The notes below the pieces were generated by a model. The model did no database searches. It saw only the letters and a program-made list of their open reading frames with translations, and was not told the origin of the DNA. A stretch of DNA of 64,000 bases. Source: Caldilineaceae bacterium SB0661_bin_32. GTDB lineage: Bacteria; Chloroflexota; Anaerolineae; Caldilineales; Caldilineaceae. Shown here piece after piece: positions 1 through 7,185 of this stretch. How positions within the stretch are numbered: the stretch's first letter is position 1; every line of letters begins with the position of its first letter. Made by a program: the position numbers and the translations under genes. Location: the NCBI GenBank assembly GCA_009841235.1, contig VXMH01000076.1:1-64000 (forward strand), read 5' to 3'.

Positions 1-130
1 TCCCTTGCCAATCAATTCAATCCAACATCTGTAGGGTTGATCAGAGGTTCCCTAATTCTGTCCTTAGCACAGACTCTCACCAATTTCAGTCGGCTCATCA
101 CCGACACCGTTAGAATAGAAGGAAAACATC

Positions 131-949
131 ATGCTCACACAAGAACAGATCCGGGCCTATCACGACGACGGCTACCTGATCGTCAACTCTTTTTTCGACG
201 CCGAGGAGATCGAACTGCTGCGCCGCACAGCCATCGCCGACCGCCAGATGGACCAGAAGTCTTTCGGCCGCGAGGACGGCGAAGGGGGCACCGTCCGCCT
301 CACGCTCTGGAACCACCCCGGCAACGGCATCTACGGCATGTACGCCCGCTGCAACCGCGTCGTCAACGCGATGGAGCAGTTGCTCGGCGGCGAAGTCTAC
401 CACTACCATTCCAAAATGATCCTCAAAGACCCCGAGGTCGGGGGCGCCTGGGCCTGGCACCAGGATTACGGCTACTGGTACGACAACTACGTCCTCTACC
501 CGCTGATGTCAAGCGTCTCAATCGCGGTCGACCCGGCCACGCGTGAGAACGGCTGCATGCAGGTGCTCAAGGGTTCCCACCACATGGGGCGCATCACCCA
601 CGTAGAGACGGGCCAGCAGGCCGGCGCAGAGCTGGAGCGCGTCCTTGAAGCCGAAAAGCGCCTTGAGCTGGTCCATTGCGAAGCGGAGCCGGGCGACGCC
701 CTCTTCTTCCACTGCAACATCCTCCACCGCTCCGACCAGAACCGCTCCAACAACCCGCGCTGGTCGTTGATCTGCTGCTACAACGCCGCCCGCAACAACC
801 CCTACCGCGAGGCGCACCATCCCAGCTACACACCGCTCGAAAAGGTTCCCGACAGCGCCATCAAAGAGATCGGGATGATCCGCTTTGAAGATGATGAAAG
901 CGACGTCGCCTTCCTCGATCCCGAAAACATTCCCACGTCGGAAGACTAA
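131..949 (+). CDS. Phytanoyl-CoA dioxygenase (PhyH) family Fe(II)/2-oxoglutarate oxygenase
   Basis: A 272-residue PhyH-family oxygenase, expected to hydroxylate a small metabolite using Fe(II), O2 and 2-oxoglutarate. The facial triad is complete: His110 and Asp112 (WHQD), then His199 (LHRSDQN), with the 2-oxoglutarate-binding Arg210 eleven residues later. The Asp-to-His and His-to-Arg spacings (87 and 11) equal those of human PHYH as I recall it. A GSH motif at 148-150 is also typical. The ATG at 131 follows a GAAGGAAA ribosome site. It is the first of five co-directional genes with gaps of 17-78 bases. The substrate is unknown; the neighbours suggest oxidation of a sugar-like or alcohol substrate. 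The 130 bases upstream hold no other gene. Confidence 0.92.
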   Translation: MLTQEQIRAYHDDGYLIVNSFFDAEEIELLRRTAIADRQMDQKSFGREDGEGGTVRLTLWNHPGNGIYGMYARCNRVVNAMEQLLGGEVYHYHSKMILKDPEVGGAWAWHQDYGYWYDNYVLYPLMSSVSIAVDPATRENGCMQVLKGSHHMGRITHVETGQQAGAELERVLEAEKRLELVHCEAEPGDALFFHCNILHRSDQNRSNNPRWSLICCYNAARNNPYREAHHPSYTPLEKVPDSAIKEIGMIRFEDDESDVAFLDPENIPTSED

Positions 950-966
950 GTAAGGACAGAAAAGCC

Positions 967-1998
967 ATGAGCAAGTACAGATTCCTGATCAGCGGCGGCG
1001 GCAGCGCCGGACGCAGTGTGGCACAAGTGGCCGCGACCGACGGACGCGGCGAGATCGCCGGCGTCGTCGATCCCCAGCAGCACATGCTCGACAGAATGAA
1101 AGATCTCTACCCACAGGCCGCGCTCGGCGACGACTATGCCCAGCTCCTGCGCGAGACGCAGCCCGATGTGGTCGTCGTAGCCGGCCCGGACCACCTGCAC
1201 GCCGATCAAACGGTCATGGCACTGGAGCAAGGATGCCACGCGCTCGTCGAAAAGCCGCTGGCAACCACGGTGGAAGACTGCCAGCGCATCCTCGACGCCG
1301 AAAAACAGAGCGGCACCCACGTCATGACCGATCAGACCATGCGCTACATGCACCCCTGGCACGAAATGGCGCTGATGGCCCAATCAGGCCAGATAGGCGA
1401 CGTTTTCTTCGTCCAGGGCGACTACATCCACGACATGTGGAGCCACTACGCCCCCGAAGGCGCTCACCACACCCCTTGGCGCATCGACAGGCAGAATCCA
1501 CAGAACATCCTGCTGGGCGGAGGCTGCCACCCCCTCGACCTCATTCTCTGGAGCGTCGATTCCCCCGTAACCGAGGTCTACGCCTACAGCAACAAGCTGA
1601 GCGCCCCCATGTTCCCCGACGACGACTGTTTCATCGTCATCCTCCAGTTCGAGAACGGCGCGGCGGGCAAGGTCTACGTGACCAGCGGCTGCTCTGGGCA
1701 CGGCATGGGCGAGGGCATGGGCGGCGGCTTCCTGGCCGTCTATGGGACCGAAGGCACGCTGTGGAAGGGCAAACATTACCGCCGCGACCACGACCCAGCC
1801 GACATCGAAGAGGCATCTGCCGATGAAATAGTTGGCGGTCACGGGTGGGGCCGCTCGGTGATCGACTACCTGAACCTTCTCGACGGCAAGATCAGCAATC
1901 CGATCCCGGCCAACTGGGGCGCCAATATCGTTTCCATCTGCGCCGCTGCGCTCGAGTCGATCCGCACAAAGAAGCCGCAGACGCCCCACTGGTTCTGA
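967..1998 (+). CDS. Gfo/Idh/MocA family NAD(P)-dependent oxidoreductase
   Basis: A 343-residue dehydrogenase of the Gfo/Idh/MocA family, which oxidises or reduces sugars, cyclitols and related alcohols with NAD(P). The N-terminal Rossmann domain starts with a glycine-rich GGGSAG loop (residues 10-15). The diagnostic EKP motif (VEKPLATT) is present near residue 95, supplying the catalytic lysine. A C-terminal alpha/beta substrate domain follows, with a GGGCHPLD segment at the usual active-site His/Asp position. It starts 17 bases after the upstream dioxygenase gene and precedes the next by 24 bases, so all are probably one transcript. Substrate not assignable. Confidence 0.92.
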   Translation: MSKYRFLISGGGSAGRSVAQVAATDGRGEIAGVVDPQQHMLDRMKDLYPQAALGDDYAQLLRETQPDVVVVAGPDHLHADQTVMALEQGCHALVEKPLATTVEDCQRILDAEKQSGTHVMTDQTMRYMHPWHEMALMAQSGQIGDVFFVQGDYIHDMWSHYAPEGAHHTPWRIDRQNPQNILLGGGCHPLDLILWSVDSPVTEVYAYSNKLSAPMFPDDDCFIVILQFENGAAGKVYVTSGCSGHGMGEGMGGGFLAVYGTEGTLWKGKHYRRDHDPADIEEASADEIVGGHGWGRSVIDYLNLLDGKISNPIPANWGANIVSICAAALESIRTKKPQTPHWF

Positions 1999-2022
1999 GA
2001 AAAATAGCTGGGGAGGAAGACA

Positions 2023-2805
2023 ATGTTATCCCACGATCAGTTGCGCCACTTTGCCGAGCATGGCTGGGTCCTGGAAGAGAACGTCCTCAGCCCGGAACAG
2101 ATCGAAGCCTACAAGGCTGCCCTCGAACGGCAGTCCCACTATGTGCGCCCCCTCGCCCACGAAGACGATGACGAAATCCTCCACATCGACTGCATGGTCA
2201 ACGGCGACCCGATTTTTCGCGAGTGGCTGATGATTCCCCAGGTGCTTGAGGCCAACCGCCAGCTGATGGGCGCCGAGATCAAGTACGAAACTTGCCACGC
2301 CATGATCAAACGGCCCCACCCCGAGCGCAGCGGGCAGAAGACCTTACTACGCGATCCCGATAAGATGGGCTGGCATCGCGGCCTGCGCCCCAAGTGGGGC
2401 ACCTTCCCCCACGACACCGACCCGGACCTGATCAACTGCGTCTTTCTCAACAACATCACCTACCTGACCGACGTCGCGCCCGGGGACGGCGGAACCATGA
2501 TTCTCGACGGGTCGCACAAACTGGAAGGAACCTACGAGACGCTGAAGAACGAGTGCCCCGTCGTCGAGGCCACGGCAACGGCCGGCAGCATCCTCCACTT
2601 CACCGAGACGCTGCTCCACGCCGGCGTGCCTATCCTGAGCGAAAACGTGCGCTATACTATGTTCTACGGCTTCACCCCCAACTGGTTTGTCAACTGGCCC
2701 GGCACCGAAGTCCCCGATTACGTTCTCAAAACCGTACGCGATGACGAGCTTCGAGGCATTCTCGGCGCAAATTCGGGCTATTCCGGCCAATTTCCCATGT
2801 TATAA
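2023..2805 (+). CDS. PhyH-family protein with HxG instead of HxD metal motif
   Basis: A 260-residue PhyH-like protein, divergent from the dioxygenase at the start of the cluster. The expected second-shell pattern is kept: a GSH motif (163-165), distal His199 and Arg210 at the canonical 11-residue spacing. However, the proximal motif reads Gly-Trp-His118-Arg119-Gly120, so the metal-binding aspartate is a glycine (codons 2374-2382, CAT CGC GGC). In Fe/2OG halogenases such as SyrB2 and WelO5, the same Asp-to-Ala/Gly change opens a site for halide. Alternatives are an inactive paralogue or a metal ligand supplied elsewhere, for example the HDTD stretch at 130-133. GGGGAGGAAG gives a strong ribosome site before ATG 2023. 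Confidence 0.85.
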   Translation: MLSHDQLRHFAEHGWVLEENVLSPEQIEAYKAALERQSHYVRPLAHEDDDEILHIDCMVNGDPIFREWLMIPQVLEANRQLMGAEIKYETCHAMIKRPHPERSGQKTLLRDPDKMGWHRGLRPKWGTFPHDTDPDLINCVFLNNITYLTDVAPGDGGTMILDGSHKLEGTYETLKNECPVVEATATAGSILHFTETLLHAGVPILSENVRYTMFYGFTPNWFVNWPGTEVPDYVLKTVRDDELRGILGANSGYSGQFPML

Positions 2806-2851
2806 AGTCAGGAGAGAAAACGCGCCCAAACCGGCGTGCAAGGAGAAGACG

Positions 2852-3886
2852 ATGGCCAGACGCAACTTCTCGATGCAGGCATACTGGGAAGATCAGGTAG
2901 AAAACTTCACACCAAAGTTGCATTTTGACGGCCAGACGAAGGACTGGGAGAGCTGGCGTCAGACCGCGCACACCAAGTATATGGAGCTCCTGGGCAGTTT
3001 CCCCGACCCGGTGCCGTTGGAGGCCGAAGTCGAGAGCAGCGTCGAGGACGAAGGCCTGATCCGCGAGCGGGTCGTCTTCAACTCCGAACCGTTCATGAGC
3101 GTGCCCTGCCAGGTACTGCGCCCCGAGTCGATGCCCGCCGACGGCACAAACGCCGCCATCCTCTGCTCGCACGGACACGGGCCCTTCGGCAAAGATCCGG
3201 TGGCCGGGATCCGCTCCAGCGACGAAATGAGCGCCAACATCGAGGTGCACAACTACGACTACGGCTTTCAGATGGCAAAGGCCGGCTTTCTGACGATTTC
3301 ACCCGACCTGCGCGGCTTTGGCGAACGCCGCGACGGCCGCAACCCGTTCCCCGGCCGCGACCCGTGCAACGTCAACTACATACGCGGGACGATGCTCGAC
3401 CGCTGGCCCCTGACCCTCAACATCTGGGACATGAAATGCTGTATCGACTATTTGGAGACCCGCTCCGAGGTCGATCCCAAGCGCATCGGCATGATGGGCC
3501 TTTCCCAGGGCGGTACCATGACCACATTCGCCGCCGCCGCTGAGCCGCGCATCGCCGCCGCCGACATCATGGGCTACGTCAACCCGTGGAAAGGGTTTGC
3601 GTTCGAACGCGTCAACTTCTGCGGCTCGCAGATTGTACCCGGCATCCACGCCTGGTTCGACACCGACGACATCGCCGGCCTGATCGCCCCCCGCCCTCTC
3701 ATGCTCGACATGGGCATGTACGACGACTGCTTCTTCATCCACGACATGCTCAAAGGCTACGAGGGCGTGAAGCGCATCTACGAGGCCGCAGGCGCAGCCG
3801 ACCGCCTGTGGAAGCTCGTCCACCCCAGCGGGCACGGCTGGGGCGGCGTCGAGGGAACAGCAGAGTTCTTCGGAACCTACCTGTAG
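2852..3886 (+). CDS. Alpha/beta hydrolase, dienelactone hydrolase / acetyl-esterase-like
   Basis: A 344-residue alpha/beta hydrolase related to the large prolyl-oligopeptidase/acetyl xylan esterase group. The nucleophile elbow is GLSQGG with Ser218. A CSHGHGPFG segment (105-113) matches the oxyanion-hole HG motif, Asp286 or Asp291/292 is the likely acid, and His328 (PSGHGW) the likely general base. I chose the ATG at 2852, preceded by AAGGAGAAG, over an in-frame start at 2687 that would overlap the upstream PhyH gene by 119 bases. No signal peptide is visible, so it is probably cytoplasmic. In this cluster it may deacylate or cleave an ester or lactone produced by the oxygenases or dehydrogenases. 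Confidence 0.88.
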   Translation: MARRNFSMQAYWEDQVENFTPKLHFDGQTKDWESWRQTAHTKYMELLGSFPDPVPLEAEVESSVEDEGLIRERVVFNSEPFMSVPCQVLRPESMPADGTNAAILCSHGHGPFGKDPVAGIRSSDEMSANIEVHNYDYGFQMAKAGFLTISPDLRGFGERRDGRNPFPGRDPCNVNYIRGTMLDRWPLTLNIWDMKCCIDYLETRSEVDPKRIGMMGLSQGGTMTTFAAAAEPRIAAADIMGYVNPWKGFAFERVNFCGSQIVPGIHAWFDTDDIAGLIAPRPLMLDMGMYDDCFFIHDMLKGYEGVKRIYEAAGAADRLWKLVHPSGHGWGGVEGTAEFFGTYL

Positions 3887-3964
3887 TGCTGCCACGGAGA
3901 AGAGAATCACGAGAAGCCAGGGAAGCAAGCAACTCCTTCACACAAAAGGCCCCAGGTAAGAGCA

Positions 3965-5068
3965 ATGGCAAATGAGATCAAGGTCGCCTTCTCAGGGGCG
4001 CGCCGCGCAGGTTCATTCTTCAAAGCATTCCAGACCCACCCGGAAACCGAGATCGTTGCCCTGTGCGACCCTTACGCGCCGACCCTGGCGGAGTCGGGAA
4101 AAGCCACCGGCGTGACCCAACTCTACAGCGTCTTCGAAACGATGCTGGACGAGGCGCGGCCGGACGCGGTGGTCGTGTCGTCCCCCATGCAGTACCACGC
4201 GCCCCAGGCAATCGCCGCGCTGCAGCGCGGCATCCATGTCCTAAGCGAGGTGACGGCTGCCGTGTCAGTGGACGAATGCCGCTGGCTGGTTGACGCCTGC
4301 AACCACAGCGCCGCCATCTACATGATGGCCGAGAACTACATGTACATGAAGCCCAATGTGCTGGTGCAGGCGCTGGTCGAGGCCGGCCTCTTCGGCGAGA
4401 CCTACTATGCCGAGGGCGAATACCTGCACGAACTCTCCGTTCTCCACCACATGCCGGACGGCAGCCCGACCTGGCGCTACTACTGGCAGGTCGGCGTGAA
4501 CGGCTGCACCTACCCCACCCACAGCCTGGGCCCCTGCCTCATGTGGATCAAGGAACGGCCCGAACGCATCAGCTGCATAGGTACCGGCATCTGGACCGAC
4601 CCCGAACACGCAATGGAGGACACGGTACTGCTCCTGTGCAAAACCGCCAGCGAAAAACTGATGCGCGTGCGCATAGACATGCTCTCCAAGCGCCCCCACG
4701 CGATGACCAACTACACGCTGCAGGGCACGAAAGGCGCCTACGAAAGCAGACGCCGACCGGGCGAGGGCGACTGGATCTGGCTGGAAGATTTCTGCGACGA
4801 TCCCGATGTCTGGGTTCCGCTGGAGACCTTCGAGGCCGAGTACATGCCTGAGATCTGGCGCGACCCGCCGGCAGAGGCCGTGCGCGCCGGTCACGGCGGA
4901 GGCGATTACTTCGAGGTGATGGATTTCGTGGACGCGGTGCAGGGCCGCAAGCCCCCGCCAATCGACATTCACGCGGCGATGGACATGACCCTGCCGGGGC
5001 TGGTAAGCCAGGAATCGATCCGCCAGGGCGGCGAATGGCTTGAAGTGCCCAACTCCAGGGCGTGGTGA
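3965..5068 (+). CDS. Gfo/Idh/MocA family protein lacking the EKP lysine
   Basis: A 367-residue Gfo/Idh/MocA-like protein. The N-terminal fold fits the family (KVAFSGARRAGSFFKAF, with GARRAG in place of the usual GxGxxG; LCDP; SPMQYHAP; HVL). The EKP motif reads Glu95-Val96-Thr97 (HVLSEVTAAV), so the catalytic lysine is replaced by valine. The C-terminal domain includes a GGGDYFEVMDFVDA segment typical of the family. It is the last gene of the first cluster; 78 bases separate it from the hydrolase gene, and a GTAAGAGCA sequence precedes ATG 3965. It may act on another substrate class, use another residue as base, or be non-catalytic. Confidence 0.88.
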   Translation: MANEIKVAFSGARRAGSFFKAFQTHPETEIVALCDPYAPTLAESGKATGVTQLYSVFETMLDEARPDAVVVSSPMQYHAPQAIAALQRGIHVLSEVTAAVSVDECRWLVDACNHSAAIYMMAENYMYMKPNVLVQALVEAGLFGETYYAEGEYLHELSVLHHMPDGSPTWRYYWQVGVNGCTYPTHSLGPCLMWIKERPERISCIGTGIWTDPEHAMEDTVLLLCKTASEKLMRVRIDMLSKRPHAMTNYTLQGTKGAYESRRRPGEGDWIWLEDFCDDPDVWVPLETFEAEYMPEIWRDPPAEAVRAGHGGGDYFEVMDFVDAVQGRKPPPIDIHAAMDMTLPGLVSQESIRQGGEWLEVPNSRAW

Positions 5069-5133
5069 ACGGCGATGGATTGTGTGCAGCGGATAGCAGT
5101 TAGCACACCGACTGGCAGCAGAAAACCAGCAAC

Positions 5134-6312
5134 TTAGTTCAACCGTTCGACGACCCCGGCCGCGCCCATGCCGCCGCCAATGCACATAGTGACGAGGCCA
5201 AGCTCCTTGTCCTGCCGCGCCAGTTCGTGCAGCATCTGCACTATCAGTTTGGCGCCGGTGCAGCCCAGCGGGTGCCCGAGCGCGATAGCGCCGCCGTTGA
5301 CGTTGACCTTCTCCTCGTCCAGCCCCAATTCGCGGATCACGGCCAGGGCCTGGACGGCGAAGGCCTCATTCAACTCCACCAGATCGATCTCGTCAAGACT
5401 GACACCGGCCAGCTTGAGCGCCTTGGGGGCAGCCGCCACCGGGCCGATTCCCATGATCTCAGGCGCGACACCGCCGACGGCGAAGCTGCGGAAACGGGCC
5501 ATCGGCTTAAGCCCCAATTGCTCTGCTTTCTCCTCACTCATCACCAGCACGGCCGCGGCGCCGTCGCTTGTCTGGCTGCTGTTGCCGGCAGTGACGGTCC
5601 CCTGCGCGTGAAAGACCGGCCGCAGCTTGGCCAGCGCCTCGGTCGAAGAATCGCGGCGGATACCCTCATCCTTGTCAAAGGTCGTCCTGTATATCTGTGT
5701 GCTGCTACCTTCGCCCAGCGTGAGTTCCACCTCCAGCGGCACGATCTCTTCGTCGAACTTGCCGGCGTCCTGCGCTGCGGCCGCCCGCCGGTGGCTGCGC
5801 AGAGCGAAGGCGTCCTGCTCCTCACGCGTCACCTCATACTGGCGCGCCAGGTTCTCCGCGGTCAGCCCCATACCGATGTAGACGCCGGGATGCTCCTTAG
5901 CCAGCGTGGGATTGGCCATGAATTTGTTGCTGCTCATCGGCACCTGCGACATCGTCTCCACGCCGCCGGCGATAACTGCTTCGCCCATTCCGCTCATGAT
6001 CTGCTGCGCGGCAAGAGCGATCGTCTGCAGCCCGCTGGAGCAGAAGCGGTTGACGGTCTGCGCGGGCACTTCGACCGGCAGGCCGGCGCGCAGGCTGGCG
6101 ATGCGTCCCACGTTCATGCCCTGCTCGGCCTCCGGCATGGCGCAACCCAGGATGACGTCGTCGACCTCCTTGGCGTTCACCGCCGGCGCACGTTCCAACA
6201 CGGCGCCAATCGCCGCGGCGGCCATCTCCTCAGGCCGGGTCGTGCGCAATGTGCCGCGCGGGGCCTTGCCAATAGCAGTACGTGCTGCGGAAACGATAAC
6301 GGCACTGGTCAT
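5134..6312 (-). CDS. fadA: Acetyl-CoA acyltransferase (thiolase), FadA-type
   Basis: A 392-residue thiolase, the usual length for the family, catalysing the last step of fatty-acid beta-oxidation (3-ketoacyl-CoA + CoA to acetyl-CoA + shortened acyl-CoA). All catalytic motifs are present: nucleophile Cys91 (NRFCSSG), His347 (GHPLG) and Cys377 (CIGGGMG). The start codon overlaps the stop of the HEPN gene by four bases (ATGA), suggesting translational coupling. Together with the upstream FadN-like gene it forms a fadN-fadA unit as in Bacillus, here interrupted by a toxin-antitoxin-like pair. Downstream it converges on the Gfo/Idh gene ending at 5068. Confidence 0.95.
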   Translation of the reverse strand: MTSAVIVSAARTAIGKAPRGTLRTTRPEEMAAAAIGAVLERAPAVNAKEVDDVILGCAMPEAEQGMNVGRIASLRAGLPVEVPAQTVNRFCSSGLQTIALAAQQIMSGMGEAVIAGGVETMSQVPMSSNKFMANPTLAKEHPGVYIGMGLTAENLARQYEVTREEQDAFALRSHRRAAAAQDAGKFDEEIVPLEVELTLGEGSSTQIYRTTFDKDEGIRRDSSTEALAKLRPVFHAQGTVTAGNSSQTSDGAAAVLVMSEEKAEQLGLKPMARFRSFAVGGVAPEIMGIGPVAAAPKALKLAGVSLDEIDLVELNEAFAVQALAVIRELGLDEEKVNVNGGAIALGHPLGCTGAKLIVQMLHELARQDKELGLVTMCIGGGMGAAGVVERLN

Positions 6313-6674
6313 GGTGAAATGCTCCTCTTTGATACAAGGTACTCCTGTTCGGTTACCGGCCTCACGACTCCTGGATAGCGGGTAATTACAGCGTAAATGG
6401 TGAGTTTTTCGGCCCTCAATAGTACCTCGGGGACTTCGACTCCCTCTTTCTCGATCATTGATACCAGTCGAGAAAGGTCATGAACGAATGGGAACTGTAT
6501 GCTGCGCAGAACCATCACAGCTTTTAGGGACTTCTCGGCAGCCTGCTGGGCCTCGAAGCACAGGTCTTCCAAATAGGCTCCGGGAATCCGATTCTTTGCC
6601 AGTGCCAGATTGCTTCTGGCGCGATTCAGCCATTCTCGAGGATCGTCGGGAGGGAAGCGTTCAGGGGTTTTCAT
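6309..6674 (-). CDS. HEPN domain protein (HEPN-MNT pair)
   Basis: A 121-residue HEPN-domain protein (COG2250/PF05168 type), usually the partner of a minimal nucleotidyltransferase in toxin-antitoxin-like modules. Visible family features are the N-terminal helix with WLNRARSNLALAK, the QQAAEKSLKAV helix, the HDLSRLV motif and a C-terminal TRYPG. The catalytic RX4-6H ribonuclease motif of HepT-type toxins is not evident. Its start overlaps the 3' end of the MNT gene by 14 bases, and its stop overlaps the thiolase start by four, so all three are probably co-translated. The role is inferred from family and pairing only. Confidence 0.88.
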   Translation of the reverse strand: MKTPERFPPDDPREWLNRARSNLALAKNRIPGAYLEDLCFEAQQAAEKSLKAVMVLRSIQFPFVHDLSRLVSMIEKEGVEVPEVLLRAEKLTIYAVITRYPGVVRPVTEQEYLVSKRSISP

Positions 6675-6975
6675 ATATGACTCTGCCCTCTTGGAGGGCG
6701 GGCCTGAAAACCAGAGCGTGACTGTTCTTGTAACGTTCTACATCCTTCGGCGCGACGACGAGCGCATCAACGGCTGTTCCCACACCATGCAGCCTCATAT
6801 AAATCCGGCCCATCAGGTCAAGGGCATCTCCCCCCTCCTTGATGATGAGCAGGTCGAGGTCGCTGTGGCGAGTCATGTCGCCGCGGGCAGCTGAGCCGAA
6901 GAGGATGATTTTCTCAGGATCGGCGACTTCTACAATGCGCCGGATGACTTCAGCCAGGACTGTCTGGTCATGCAT
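6661..6975 (-). CDS. MNT-type nucleotidyltransferase (antitoxin of HEPN-MNT pair)
   Basis: A 104-residue minimal nucleotidyltransferase (MNT/COG1669-like). It carries the diagnostic GSAARGD motif followed by SDLDLLI, giving the GS...DxD metal-binding signature, and a third acidic residue in VDALVV. In characterised HEPN-MNT systems such enzymes neutralise the HEPN partner, sometimes by adding nucleotides to it; that role is inferred here. It is the upstream gene of the pair, with 210 non-coding bases (6976-7185) separating it from the fadN stop, so it may have its own promoter. ATG 6975 is preceded by an AGGAGTTTT ribosome site. Confidence 0.9.
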   Translation of the reverse strand: MHDQTVLAEVIRRIVEVADPEKIILFGSAARGDMTRHSDLDLLIIKEGGDALDLMGRIYMRLHGVGTAVDALVVAPKDVERYKNSHALVFRPALQEGRVIYENP

Positions 6976-7185
6976 ACAAAACTCCTGGTCGGCTTTCCTC
7001 TTGCCTAATGGACAGGGTGCTCGTGTCAGCTACAGAAACAGCGAAATCTTACTCTTCCGAACCCATTGAGTCAAACTCTTACCGCCTGGCTTGGGTGATG
7101 CAGATTTGGAGTACCGCAACCTGGCGCAAGGAGTGAATTGCCATTACTACATTCACGCGCAGTCAGACGCGCTTGAAGGCTGTCT

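Noticed and set aside
131..949. Phosphonate (PhnY-type) hydroxylase role for the first PhyH protein
   Set aside because: No phosphonate-specific partner (PhnZ, PhnX) or transporter lies nearby; family membership alone does not support it.
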